The notes: generated from the letters alone by a model not told the origin. 64,000 nt of DNA from Aggregatibacter segnis ATCC 33393 (GCF_000185305.1 NZ_GL622200.1:856335-920334); one strand, 5' to 3'; numbered from the stretch's first letter, positions 18,824-27,125 are shown. Made by a program: numbers and translations.

Positions 18824-19858
18824 ATGCCTCAACATTTTTCCCTTTCATGTAAGTCACGCAAGTTTTCGCCTGTCAAGATGGCACAGCTATCTGATAGCGA
18901 AGCGCGGACATTGCTATGCCAAATTCGTTGGGGGAGTGAGGAGAATGTGGTATGTCCGAAATGTAGCGTACAACATATTGCTTATCGCATTGCCAGTCGC
19001 CATCAATGGCGGTGTAAACATTGTCATCATACCTTTAGCGTCACATCAGGCACGATTTTTGCCGACCGTAAGTTATCTATTCAGACCTACCTTTACGCGA
19101 TAGCCTTATTTGTTAATGCCGCTAAAGGCTTGTCTGCTTGCCAACTCTCGCGTGATTTGAATGTTCAGTACAAAACAGCTTTTACGCTTGCTCACAAAAT
19201 CCGTGAAAGTTTACAAATTCAGAAACAGTTATTTCCGCTTTCAGGTGAAATCCATATTGACGGCACTTATGTTCATTCTGCTTCACGTCCTAAAAATAAG
19301 AAAAGTGAACGCGTGGACAGACGGTTGAAAGAAAATGCCAATCCTAATAAACGGTCAATTTTGGTGATGCGAAGCCGTTATACCGAAGAAGAAACCGTAG
19401 AAAACCCGTATTTAGTGGGCGCAAAGAAAACTTTAACCTTTCCGATTTTATCGGAAAATAGCCAAGTCGTGAATAAACTGGCAACAAGCTATATCAAGGC
19501 AGGCAGTCGTATTCATGCAGACGAAAATTCAGCTTATGACGAATTGATGATTCACTACGATTTACGCCGTGTGAACCATCAAAAAGAATACCGTAGCGAT
19601 GAAGGTATAACAAACAACCTTGCAGAAAGCTATTTCAGTCGCTTTAAGCGTATGATTATTGGCACACATCATAAAATCAGCAATAAGTATCTTGATAACT
19701 ATGCCAACGAATGTGCTTATCGAGAAGATAATCGCCGCGTGGATAATTTAAGCCTATTTAACAGCACGCTTGAGCAATGTCTTGCTACCGACAATACAAC
19801 AGACTGGCAAGGCTATTGGCAGGGTAATCATAGACAAGCAGAAAGGTTAATAATGTAA
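18824..19858 (+). CDS. IS1595-family transposase 2 (ISXO2-like)
   Basis: 344 residues with the same layout as transposase 1: zinc ribbon (CPKCS, CKHC), TSGTIFADRKLSIQTYL, LSRDLNVQYKTAF, then catalytic HIDGTYVHS, HADENSAYDELM and TNNLAESYFSRFKRM. Roughly 40 percent of aligned positions look identical to transposase 1 over the ribbon and catalytic blocks, so this is not a simple duplicate. It faces the right end. Its TAA overlaps the ATG of the next gene (TAATG), indicating coupled translation. Confidence 0.92.
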   Translation: MPQHFSLSCKSRKFSPVKMAQLSDSEARTLLCQIRWGSEENVVCPKCSVQHIAYRIASRHQWRCKHCHHTFSVTSGTIFADRKLSIQTYLYAIALFVNAAKGLSACQLSRDLNVQYKTAFTLAHKIRESLQIQKQLFPLSGEIHIDGTYVHSASRPKNKKSERVDRRLKENANPNKRSILVMRSRYTEEETVENPYLVGAKKTLTFPILSENSQVVNKLATSYIKAGSRIHADENSAYDELMIHYDLRRVNHQKEYRSDEGITNNLAESYFSRFKRMIIGTHHKISNKYLDNYANECAYREDNRRVDNLSLFNSTLEQCLATDNTTDWQGYWQGNHRQAERLIM

Positions 19859-20295
19859 TGGGAAATAAAATCTACTTTAGCCAAATTCAGGCAAAAATCG
19901 ATCGCTTGCAACGTGAACGAACACAGGTGCTAGAGCATCTCGAATTAGTCGAAAGAAAAATCCAAAAGCTCAACGATGCCCTTGAAGTGATGGAAGGTGA
20001 AGCTTTAACCGATGAATATGATACAGAGGTTTATTCATATCGAACCTACAAACATAGATTCCGTGGAAAATTAAGACCAATGGTCTTAGCGGTACTCAAA
20101 GCCCAACCCGACCATTATTTCACGGTCAATGAAATTACTGAGATTGTCTTAATAAAAGACAGACAAAACCCTATCGTTCGTCCGAAGCATACGGTTTCGG
20201 TGCGTGGTGCGTTAAAACATTGGCTGACAAAAGGTGTCGTAGAACGACTAGAAAGAGGCGTGACTGATGTCAAATGGCGACTAAAACAAAAATAG
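19858..20295 (+). CDS. coiled-coil / winged-helix accessory protein A
   Basis: 145 residues. Residues 1-50 form a heptad-patterned coiled coil (KIDRLQRERTQVLEHLELVE, then KIQKLNDALEVME); residues 70-145 look like a winged helix (RPMVLAVLKAQPDHYFTVNE, SVRGALKHWLTKGVVERLER, ending WRLKQK). It overlaps the transposase 2 stop codon. A similar layout is found in the next gene, suggesting a related DNA-binding partner of the transposase. The family is not recognised. Confidence 0.8.
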   Translation: MGNKIYFSQIQAKIDRLQRERTQVLEHLELVERKIQKLNDALEVMEGEALTDEYDTEVYSYRTYKHRFRGKLRPMVLAVLKAQPDHYFTVNEITEIVLIKDRQNPIVRPKHTVSVRGALKHWLTKGVVERLERGVTDVKWRLKQK

Positions 20296-20310
20296 CGGTA
20301 TTTCTACCGC
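20292..20310. terminator. convergent hairpin between accessory genes
   Basis: TAGCGGTA and TACCGCTA pair around a 3-4 base loop at the end of accessory gene A, which converges with accessory gene B. The T-tract is weak. Confidence 0.45.
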
Positions 20311-20323
20311 TACTTATCCATTT

Positions 20324-20821
20324 TTACTCAAGAGGTTTTAATCGCCATTCAGAACGTCTGAAAAATCCTCGCTTTATTGTCCGTTTATGTAATTCAACTT
20401 CTCTCCGTTCAATAATTCCTTTCTTATACAGTTCTTTCAATACGCGAGCAACGGCTAATTCATGCTCTCTTTTAGGTGAAAAATAATCTTTGCCACTATC
20501 TAATGCCAAAGCCTCATTTGCAATCGAGTATAATGTTTTCCAACGTTCACTTTGCTTTAATACCCTTGCGACCAACAATTGAAGATTTTGTTTAAACAAA
20601 CGAGGTTTTATTAGCCTTGACGCATTAAATTGTGTTTTGATTTGCCTTAAATCGAAATTGGGTTCGAGGTACATCAAAGTATTCTCAAAACAGAGTATTT
20701 TATCTTCTAAATCTGATTTCTGTTGTTCTAACTGAGTAAGCTGATGTTCAAGAATTGCTTTTTCTTTATAGCTGCTTTCAATTAATTTGCTAAATTGAGA
20801 AATAAGGTGGGATTCCGCCAT
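20324..20821 (-). CDS. coiled-coil / winged-helix accessory protein B
   Basis: 165 residues. A long N-terminal coiled coil (residues 5-50, EKAILEHQLTQLEQQKSDLE and onward) is followed by a basic winged-helix-like region ending ARVLKELYKKGIIERREVE and SEWRLKPLE. The C-terminus resembles accessory protein A (GVVERLER...WRLK), so the two are probably distant paralogues. ATG at 20821 follows GGAG at nine bases; the ATG at 20836 overlaps that ribosome site. The GGAG lies inside the stem of the hairpin at the right end. Confidence 0.75.
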   Translation of the reverse strand: MAESHLISQFSKLIESSYKEKAILEHQLTQLEQQKSDLEDKILCFENTLMYLEPNFDLRQIKTQFNASRLIKPRLFKQNLQLLVARVLKQSERWKTLYSIANEALALDSGKDYFSPKREHELAVARVLKELYKKGIIERREVELHKRTIKRGFFRRSEWRLKPLE

Positions 20822-20824
20822 AAT

Positions 20825-20862
20825 AAAAATCTCCATTGAGTTAAACTTTCAATGGAGATTTT
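20825..20862. promoter_or_regulatory. hairpin covering the ribosome site of accessory gene B
   Basis: AAAATCTCCATTGA and TCAATGGAGATTTT form a 14-bp perfect stem with a 9-base loop. On the minus strand the GGAG ribosome site of accessory gene B is in the stem, so the RNA could hide it. It may also be a terminator for transcripts entering from azoR. Confidence 0.55.
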
Positions 20863-20880
20863 AGTATTTTCAATCGGTTA

Positions 20881-20908
20881 GGTCTTTGTGCAACTGCTAC
20901 ATAATACC
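20881..20908 (+). repeat. right terminal inverted repeat
   Basis: Perfect reverse complement of 11755-11782 over 28 bases; the TSD GCAAGATCAC follows at 20909-20918. Confidence 0.93.
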
Positions 20909-21027
20909 GCAAGATCACGGATAACCACATTTTTGCCGGCAAGTTTGCTGACGAAATAATCGGATAATTGGTTGGTTTGTGAATTGTCTGTCAGAATGCT
21001 GGATTTTAAGACAAGAACATTGTTCAT
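20909..21027 (-). pseudogene. azoR: azoR, 5' portion, cut off by the transposon
   Basis: Starts at ATG 21025-21027 with AAGGA upstream and encodes [20 protein letters not shown] followed by a segment ending VVIRDLA, the classical azoreductase N-terminus with the first beta strand and FMN phosphate loop. The frame then enters the inverted repeat. Together with 11273-11754 it makes a complete gene apart from the insertion, so the disruption looks recent. Confidence 0.92.
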
Positions 21028-21229
21028 GTTATTTCCTTTTTGAAATCATTAAGTGAAAAGTGCGGTCATTTTAACGGGTATTTAAGAAAGATAAATAGGA
21101 CTTTTTGAAAAGCATTATTAATGTTGGGTTAATAATCCTTTATTTTTCAGCTGGCCGCGAAGGTGGCATTGAGATAAGCGATACTTTATAATCCTCGACC
21201 TTATTTATTCTTACTAAGGAACAATTATT

Positions 21230-22288
21230 ATGTGGTCTGATATTTTTGTCGGTTATGGCGTGTTTATTTTAGAAGTGATCACCTTGTTATTGGTGGTTGC
21301 GGCAGTGGTTGCCATGATCATTGCTATGAAACAAAAAAAAGCGCATTTACACGGTGAATTGGTGATTACCGATTTATCAAAAGAATTTGAGGAAAACAGC
21401 AAAATATTGAGCAACTTTCACCTCAGCGAAGATGAATTAAAAGAAGCGGAAAAAGCAGAGAAAAAGGCAGAAAAGGCGAAAGCAAAAGCCTTAAAAGCAC
21501 AACGTAAAAAAGGTGAAGATACGGAATCCGAACGTAAACCAAGCCTTTATGTATTACATTTTAAAGGCGATATTTCTGCTTCAGAAACAGCGGCATTGCG
21601 GGAAGAAATCAGCGCCATTGTTCAGGTGGCGAAGCCAAATGATGAAGTGTTACTGTGCTTGGAAAGCCCCGGCGGTGTGGTTCATGGTTATGGGTTAGCC
21701 GCATCGCAATTAATGCGTTTGAAACAGCATAATATCAAGTTGACGGTTGCTGTGGATAAAGTGGCAGCAAGCGGTGGTTATATGATGGCCTGCGTTGCCG
21801 ATAAAATTGTATCCGCGCCTTTTGCGATTATTGGCTCTATTGGGGTCGTTGCTCAGATTCCAAACATTCATCGTTTATTGAAAAAACATGATGTAGACGT
21901 GGATGTAATGACAGCAGGTGAATACAAACGTACCGTGACCATGTTGGGTGAAAATACCGAAAAAGGAAAACAAAAATTCCAACAAGAGTTAGAAGAAACC
22001 CACCAATTATTCAAACAATTTGTTTCGCAAAATCGACCGCACTTGGATGTAGAGCAAGTGGCAACCGGTGAGCACTGGTTTGGTCAACAGGCATTAAATT
22101 TGAATCTCGTGGATGAGATTATGACCAGCGATGATTTATTGCTACAAGCGATGAAAGAAAAACAACTTATTGGCGTGAAATATGTGGTGAAAAAATCGTT
22201 GCTACAGAAAGTAGGAAAGCAAGCAGAGGAGAGTGTTGATAATATCGCGTTGCGTTGGCTGAAGAAAAATGAGAGAACGCTGATGTAA
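21230..22288 (+). CDS. sohB: inner-membrane S49 peptidase SohB
   Basis: Signal-peptide-peptidase-family serine protease anchored in the inner membrane. Seen: N-terminal membrane helix (ITLLLVVAAVVAMIIAM, residues 15-32), a charged Lys/Glu/Ala-rich linker (65-100), and the S49 domain with the Ser nucleophile in AASGGYMMAC and the Lys of GEYKRTVTMLGE, forming a Ser-Lys dyad. 352 residues as in E. coli SohB. RBS AAGGA precedes the ATG. It stands alone and is closed by a terminator. Confidence 0.93.
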   Translation: MWSDIFVGYGVFILEVITLLLVVAAVVAMIIAMKQKKAHLHGELVITDLSKEFEENSKILSNFHLSEDELKEAEKAEKKAEKAKAKALKAQRKKGEDTESERKPSLYVLHFKGDISASETAALREEISAIVQVAKPNDEVLLCLESPGGVVHGYGLAASQLMRLKQHNIKLTVAVDKVAASGGYMMACVADKIVSAPFAIIGSIGVVAQIPNIHRLLKKHDVDVDVMTAGEYKRTVTMLGENTEKGKQKFQQELEETHQLFKQFVSQNRPHLDVEQVATGEHWFGQQALNLNLVDEIMTSDDLLLQAMKEKQLIGVKYVVKKSLLQKVGKQAEESVDNIALRWLKKNERTLM

Positions 22289-22310
22289 GGTTGTGTCATA
22301 CAAACAATAA

Positions 22311-22339
22311 GAAAGGGCATAGAGCCCTTTCTTTTTTTG
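22311..22339. terminator. sohB terminator
   Basis: GAAAGGGC and GCCCTTTC pair around a 5-base loop and run into CTTTTTTT. Confidence 0.85.
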
Positions 22340-22347
22340 TGTCGCCT

Positions 22348-23223
22348 TTAGCGATTTTCGTAACGTTGTAACACATCATGTACAAGCTTATTGGCAAGTG
22401 CCACATAGTTGCCATGGAAACGGCTACTGAAATTAAGCAGATGATAAAGCTGATAAATGATTTTCCGCTCTTGATAACCTTCATCTAACGGGAAAGTGCG
22501 GTGGTAATTTTCATAGAATTCATGTGGGAACGGCTCGAATAATTCGGTAAAGGCCAAATCACATTCCCGATCGCCCCAATAGCATGCCGGATCATAAGTC
22601 ACGGTATGCCCATCAATATTCGCACAGTTTTCAATCCATAAGTTGCCGTGTAAGAGCGATGGTTTAGGTTGATGTTTGGCTAACAAGGTTGCTACGGCTT
22701 TTATGATTTCTTCTTTATCACCGAAATACAGATTCTTTTCCGCACAGAGCTGTAATTGCCAACCAATGCGTTGTTCACTGAAGAATGTTGCCCAACGAGA
22801 ACCCCATTCATTCGGTTGATATTGCGGCCCGAGCCAGGTATCAAAAGATAAACCGTAATTTTCCGAACCTTGATATTGGTGTAGCCGAGCCAATTGGTTA
22901 CCAAATTCCGCCATATTTTGTGGCGTATTAGGCTGCATTGCTAATCCTTCTAACAACAGAAAACTATGATTTTGCGAACAACCGACGCCATAGACTTCCG
23001 GCACACGAACGGTATTGGTTTTTGCCAGCATGATTAACTGATCCGCTTCGGCACGGAACATGGAGCGGTAGGACTTTTCATTCATTTTTACAAAGACAGG
23101 CTGAATGCCGTCATCAATGATCCAAGATTCATGCATTTCGCCGGTGTGAATTTTGGTTTTATTTTTGATGGAATAATACGCCCCGAATTGATCAGCTAAA
23201 ACTTGAGAAATCGACTTCCACAT
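22348..23223 (-). CDS. fructosamine-kinase-like protein (YniA family)
   Basis: 291 residues of the fructosamine/ketosamine-3-kinase family, which phosphorylates glycated amines. Seen: FVKMNEKS (ATP-binding Lys), FLLLEGL hinge, SLLHGNLWIEN and the DFG-equivalent DPACYWGDRECDLA near 220. The family has HGD at the catalytic loop; here it is HGN, which removes the usual catalytic Asp (see findings). The protein is full length and otherwise well conserved. Convergent with sohB; the downstream uptake signals are ordinary. Confidence 0.88.
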   Translation of the reverse strand: MWKSISQVLADQFGAYYSIKNKTKIHTGEMHESWIIDDGIQPVFVKMNEKSYRSMFRAEADQLIMLAKTNTVRVPEVYGVGCSQNHSFLLLEGLAMQPNTPQNMAEFGNQLARLHQYQGSENYGLSFDTWLGPQYQPNEWGSRWATFFSEQRIGWQLQLCAEKNLYFGDKEEIIKAVATLLAKHQPKPSLLHGNLWIENCANIDGHTVTYDPACYWGDRECDLAFTELFEPFPHEFYENYHRTFPLDEGYQERKIIYQLYHLLNFSSRFHGNYVALANKLVHDVLQRYENR

Positions 23224-23309
23224 ACTCTGTTCCTTCTTTTCAGTTAATCATGTTTCTAGTGTAAAAGATTAAGAAAAAATTACTGTGACTCAAGTCAAAA
23301 TTTAGGCAT

Positions 23310-23338
23310 TTGGTTGTCATCCTAAAATATGCTAGAAT
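23310..23338 (+). promoter_or_regulatory. candidate thrS promoter
   Basis: TTGGTT and TAGAAT are separated by 17 bp, a plausible sigma-70 -35/-10 pair, about 125 bp upstream of thrS. No other good pair was seen in 23224-23462. Confidence 0.4.
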
Positions 23339-23341
23339 TGC

Positions 23342-23426
23342 GCGCCGCACTTGGCTTGTCCGTTTGTAAGGATGATAAAAGTGCGGTGCTTTTTTAAAAC
23401 GTTTTTTAACTAAATGAAACAAGCCA
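23342..23426 (+). promoter_or_regulatory. thrS leader with terminator-like and alternative pairing
   Basis: GCGCCGCACTT (23342-23352) pairs with AAGTGCGGTGC near 23379-23389, followed by TTTTTT. Within the same leader, TGGCTTGT (23352-23359) is exactly complementary to ACAAGCCA (23419-23426). The two pairings share a boundary base and could compete, as in an attenuator. The first arm is also an uptake-signal pair, so it may simply be that. Confidence 0.35.
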
Positions 23427-23462
23427 CCTTGCGTATGGGTGACCACTGTATAAGGATGCATT

Positions 23463-25394
23463 ATGCCAGTTATTACTTTACCTGACGGTTCACAACGTCA
23501 ATTCGATAAACCTGTTACTGTATTAGAAGTTGCGCAAAATATTGGCGCAGGCCTTGCCAAAGCGACCATTGCCGGTCGTGTCAACGGCGAACGTAAAGAT
23601 GCCTGTGATCTGATTACCGAAGATAGCACATTAGAAATTATTACTGCCAAAGACGAAGATGGTTTAGAAATTATTCGTCACTCCACAGCACATTTACTCG
23701 GTCATGCGATTAAACAATTATTCCCGGATGTCAAAATGGCCATCGGCCCGACGATTGACAACGGTTTCTATTATGACGTGGATTTAGACCGCTCTTTAAC
23801 CCAAGAAGATATTGATGCCCTTGAAAAACGCATGTTGGAATTGGCCAAAACCAATTACGATGTGATTAAAACGCCGGTCAGTTGGCAAGAAGCAAGAGAT
23901 ACGTTTGAAAAACGTGGCGAGCCGTACAAAATGGCGATCCTAGATGAAAACATCGAACGTACTGCAACGCCTGCGCTTTATCATCATCAAGAATATATTG
24001 ATATGTGTCGTGGCCCGCATGTGCCGAATATGCGTTTTTGCCATCATTTCAAATTACAAAAAATTGCCGGTGCCTACTGGCGCGGTGACAGCAAAAATAA
24101 AATGTTGCAACGTATTTACGGCACGGCGTGGGCAGATAAAAAACAACTGGATGCCTATTTGCAACGCTTGGAAGAAGCAGCAAAACGTGACCACCGTAAA
24201 ATCGGTAAAGCGTTAGATTTATATCACATGCAAGAAGAAGCACCGGGCATGGTGTTCTGGCACAACGACGGTTGGACGATTTTCCGCGAATTGGAAACCT
24301 TCGTACGTACCAAATTAAAACAATACGATTATCAAGAAGTAAAAGGCCCGTTCATGATGGATCGCGTATTGTGGGAAAAAACCGGTCACTGGCAAAACTA
24401 CGGCGATTTGATGTTTACCACACAATCGGAAAACCGCGAATACGCTATCAAACCGATGAACTGCCCAGGACACGTTCAAATCTTTAACCAAGGTTTGAAA
24501 TCTTATCGTGATTTACCAATCCGTATGGCGGAATTCGGTTCTTGCCACCGTAATGAGCCTTCCGGTTCCTTACACGGTTTAATGCGTGTACGCGGTTTCA
24601 CCCAAGACGATGCCCATATTTTCTGTACTGAAGATCAAATTGAAAGCGAAGTGACGAGCTGTATCCGCATGGTTTACGATATTTACAGCACCTTTGGCTT
24701 TACTAATATCTTCGTTAAACTTTCAACCCGTCCGGAAAAACGTATCGGTGCCGATGAGATGTGGGATCGCGCGGAGGAAGGTTTAGCCAACGCGTTGAAA
24801 CACAATGGCCTTGAATATGAAATTCAAGAAGGCGAAGGCGCGTTCTACGGCCCGAAAATTGAGTTTGCTTTACGCGACTGTTTAGATCGTGAATGGCAGT
24901 GCGGTACTATCCAATTAGACTTTGCACTACCGGGTCGTTTAAATGCGTCTTATGTGGCGGAAGACAACGATCGCCGTACACCGGTTATGATTCACCGTGC
25001 GATTTTAGGTTCGATTGAACGTTTCATCGGTATCATCACCGAAGAATATGCAGGTTTCTTCCCGGCATGGTTGGCGCCAACGCAAGCGGTTGTGATGAAC
25101 ATCACCGATTCTCAATCTGAGTATGTACAACAGGTTGCGAAACAGTTATCTGATGCAGGTTTACGCGTGAAAACCGATTTACGTAACGAAAAAGTCGGTT
25201 TCAAAATCCGCGAACATACTTTACGCCGCGTGCCTTATATGCTGGTTTGTGGTGATAAGGAAATCGAAGCCGGCAAAGTGGCAGTGCGTACCCGTAAAGG
25301 TCAAGATCTCGGCACATTCACGGTGGAAGAATTCTTAGAGATTCTGAAAAAACAAGTGAGAAATCGTGACTTGAAATTGTTGGGTGAAGAGTAG
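23463..25394 (+). CDS. thrS: threonyl-tRNA synthetase
   Basis: Class II aminoacyl-tRNA synthetase that charges tRNA-Thr, with hydrolytic editing of mis-acylated Ser-tRNA. Seen: TGS domain (1-61, [10 protein letters not shown]), editing domain with [15 protein letters not shown] and the Zn/editing Cys region [10 protein letters not shown], catalytic core with [10 protein letters not shown] and [10 protein letters not shown], and the C-terminal anticodon-binding domain ([10 protein letters not shown] onward). 643 residues, normal. AAGGA lies upstream. Unlike in E. coli it is not directly followed by infC: fpr lies between on the other strand. Confidence 0.97.
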   Translation: MPVITLPDGSQRQFDKPVTVLEVAQNIGAGLAKATIAGRVNGERKDACDLITEDSTLEIITAKDEDGLEIIRHSTAHLLGHAIKQLFPDVKMAIGPTIDNGFYYDVDLDRSLTQEDIDALEKRMLELAKTNYDVIKTPVSWQEARDTFEKRGEPYKMAILDENIERTATPALYHHQEYIDMCRGPHVPNMRFCHHFKLQKIAGAYWRGDSKNKMLQRIYGTAWADKKQLDAYLQRLEEAAKRDHRKIGKALDLYHMQEEAPGMVFWHNDGWTIFRELETFVRTKLKQYDYQEVKGPFMMDRVLWEKTGHWQNYGDLMFTTQSENREYAIKPMNCPGHVQIFNQGLKSYRDLPIRMAEFGSCHRNEPSGSLHGLMRVRGFTQDDAHIFCTEDQIESEVTSCIRMVYDIYSTFGFTNIFVKLSTRPEKRIGADEMWDRAEEGLANALKHNGLEYEIQEGEGAFYGPKIEFALRDCLDREWQCGTIQLDFALPGRLNASYVAEDNDRRTPVMIHRAILGSIERFIGIITEEYAGFFPAWLAPTQAVVMNITDSQSEYVQQVAKQLSDAGLRVKTDLRNEKVGFKIREHTLRRVPYMLVCGDKEIEAGKVAVRTRKGQDLGTFTVEEFLEILKKQVRNRDLKLLGEE

Positions 25395-25412
25395 TAACTC
25401 AAGGAATTTAAT

Positions 25413-25444
25413 AAAAGAGGACAGAATATAACCAGTCCTCTTTT
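25413..25444. terminator. thrS terminator
   Basis: AAAAGAGGAC and GTCCTCTTTT form a 10-bp stem followed by A/T, 18 bases after the thrS stop; symmetric, so it can serve the convergent fpr too. Confidence 0.8.
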
Positions 25445-25498
25445 ATAAAGAAGATAAGAGACAGAATTTGCAATAAAAAACGACCGCACTTTTAACGC

Positions 25499-26278
25499 TT
25501 AAAAGGCGTTTTCCATCATAATTTCACCGTCTTTATGTACCCGATGAAGTGCGAAGCCTTTGGCTTTTAATTTCTCGTAACTTTCTTTTACCATATTCGG
25601 GTTGCCACAAATTAAGAAACGGGTATCGGCTTTAGTAAAGGTGATATTTAACGCGTTTTCTAGTTCGCTGTTTTCTAATAATTGCGGAATTCTTTGGTTT
25701 AATGCGCCGGCAATTTTCTCTCGGGTAATGACCGGTTGATAGATGAATTTGTTGGCATATTTTCCCACAATAGCGTGGTCTTTTAAGTCGGCTAAATACT
25801 GTTCAAATACCAAATCATCTACATAAGAAACGGAATGCACTAAGACGACTTTATCGGCTTTTTGCCATAATGTTTCGTTTTCTAACATTGACAAAAACGG
25901 CGCAATGCCTGAACCGGTGGCGAGTAAAACAAGTTCTTTCCCCTGAGGAATACGGCTAACGGTAAAGAACCCGATAGGTTTTTTCTCTAATAATAAGCTG
26001 TCGCCTGCTTGCATTTGGTTAAAATGCCCTGACATGATGCCGTCTTCAATGAGGATGGCGTAAAAATCCAGATGATCCGTATTTTCGGCAGAAATCATGG
26101 AGTAGGCACGGGAAATGTATTCATCTCCTTGCATAAACCCTAATTTGGCAAACTGACCGGCAATAAAATCAAAGTCCTTTGGGCGAGTGATACTGAAAGA
26201 AAGTAGCTTGGGTGTGTGTTTTTTAACCCAACGCACTTTCTGTTCGGTAAAAGAATATTCTTTTTTGTGCTCGTTCAT
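25499..26278 (-). CDS. fpr: ferredoxin/flavodoxin-NADP reductase
   Basis: FAD enzyme moving electrons between NADPH and flavodoxin or ferredoxin, supporting radical-SAM enzymes and stress defence. Seen: FAD-binding RAYSMISAEN near residue 60, the NADP-binding LLATGSGIAPFLSMLE near 120, and CGNPNMVKE near 220 in the C-terminal half; 259 residues. Uptake signals flank the gene. It is monocistronic and convergent with thrS. Confidence 0.92.
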   Translation of the reverse strand: MNEHKKEYSFTEQKVRWVKKHTPKLLSFSITRPKDFDFIAGQFAKLGFMQGDEYISRAYSMISAENTDHLDFYAILIEDGIMSGHFNQMQAGDSLLLEKKPIGFFTVSRIPQGKELVLLATGSGIAPFLSMLENETLWQKADKVVLVHSVSYVDDLVFEQYLADLKDHAIVGKYANKFIYQPVITREKIAGALNQRIPQLLENSELENALNITFTKADTRFLICGNPNMVKESYEKLKAKGFALHRVHKDGEIMMENAF

Positions 26279-26512
26279 AAATAGCTCCTGATTCCTGAAT
26301 TAAAAAATAAAAGTAAAACGGCAAAAGCGCCAATCGTTAGGTAGGTGATATTTTATACGACTTGGACAAATCTTGTTATGCTTTTTCGGAGTAGGTAATT
26401 GATTGTCGTAAAAGGTTTTAAAATCAATTTTCCTCAGCATTCGACTATTGCTTAACAAGGTAAAATTCTGTAGAATACGCCCCGTTTTTGCTCATTATTA
26501 GAGCAATTAAAT

Positions 26513-26563
26513 ATGAATCTAACTTCTGTTCTTGGCAACAAGAACAATAGTTTTTTGACTTAA
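26513..26563 (+). CDS. possible 16-residue infC leader peptide
   Basis: ATG at 26513 opens MNLTSVLGNKNNSFLT and stops 17 bases before the infC start. The ORF overlaps the small hairpin at 26527-26546. Short leader ORFs over terminator-like hairpins can regulate downstream genes, but no ribosome site is obvious and conservation is untested. Confidence 0.25.
   Translation: MNLTSVLGNKNNSFLT
26527..26556 (+). terminator. terminator-like hairpin in the infC leader
   Basis: TGTTCTTG and CAAGAACA form an 8-bp stem with a GCAA tetraloop, followed by ATAGTTTTTT. It lies 24-53 bases upstream of infC and so may attenuate the infC-rpmI-rplT transcript. The rest of 26279-26580 holds the fpr and infC promoter regions and no gene. 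Confidence 0.45.
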
Positions 26564-26579
26564 TTAATAGAGGAATATC

Positions 26580-27125
26580 ATTATTAAAACCGTAAAAAAA
26601 GCACCTGCAGTAAATCGCCCGAATCGTATTAATGACGAAATTAGAGTAAAAGAAGTCCGCTTGATTGATCAGGACGGGGAGCAAGTTGGGGTTGTTGCGA
26701 TTCAACAAGCATTAGAAATGGCGGAAGCCGCAGCTTTAGATCTTGTAGAAATCAGTCCAAATGCGGAACCACCTGTGTGTCGTATTATGAACTACGGTAA
26801 ATTCCTCTACGAAAAGAGCAAAACAGCTAAAGAGCAGAAGAAAAAACAAAAAGTGGTGCAAGTGAAGGAAATTAAATTCCGTCCGGGCACAGATGAAGGT
26901 GACTACCAAGTTAAGTTACGTAGCCTAATCCGCTTTTTGGAAGATGGCGATAAAGCCAAGATTACTGTACGTTTCCGCGGTCGTGAAATGGCTCACCAAG
27001 ACATCGGTTTTGATGTATTGGAGCGTGTGAAAAATGATTTAGCCGATATTTCTGTGGTTGAATCTGCGCCGGGGAAATTAGAAGGTCGCCAAGCAGTTAT
27101 GGTGTTGGCACCTAAGAAAAAATAA
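26580..27125 (+). CDS. infC: translation initiation factor IF-3 with AUU start
   Basis: Binds the 30S subunit, keeps it apart from 50S and checks the start codon. The frame matches IF-3 from residue 1 only if translation begins at the ATT at 26580 (preceded by GAGGA): [20 protein letters not shown]. The conserved core [20 protein letters not shown], the Lys-rich linker (KEQKKKQK) and [10 protein letters not shown] follow, to 181 residues. A rare AUU start is the known basis of IF-3 autoregulation, since IF-3 rejects non-canonical starts. Programs limited to ATG/GTG/TTG would start it about 27 codons late. Confidence 0.96.
   Translation: MIKTVKKAPAVNRPNRINDEIRVKEVRLIDQDGEQVGVVAIQQALEMAEAAALDLVEISPNAEPPVCRIMNYGKFLYEKSKTAKEQKKKQKVVQVKEIKFRPGTDEGDYQVKLRSLIRFLEDGDKAKITVRFRGREMAHQDIGFDVLERVKNDLADISVVESAPGKLEGRQAVMVLAPKKK

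Larger units (their letters stand above)
11755..20908. mobile_element. 9.15-kb IS1595-type transposon carrying an R-M/HEPN cassette
   Basis: The element is defined by perfect 28-bp inverted repeats at both ends, starting GGTATTATGT, and by a 10-bp target duplication inside azoR. Cargo from left to right: a 161-residue passenger, transposase 1 (minus strand), a decayed frame, a HEPN protein, HsdS, a fused nuclease-methyltransferase, an 8-bp tandem repeat, an XRE regulator, transposase 2 (plus strand), and two coiled-coil/winged-helix proteins. The two transposases are homologous but clearly different, and they point outward. No exact uptake signal was seen inside. IS1595 elements are known to carry passenger genes and usually make 8-bp duplications, so the 10-bp duplication and double transposase are atypical. 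Confidence 0.9.

Noticed and set aside
12389..19858. Composite transposon of two full insertion sequences flanking the R-M genes
   Set aside because: I could not find a second copy of the inverted repeat beside either transposase on its inner side, so each transposase does not have its own pair of ends. It stays possible if inner ends have decayed.
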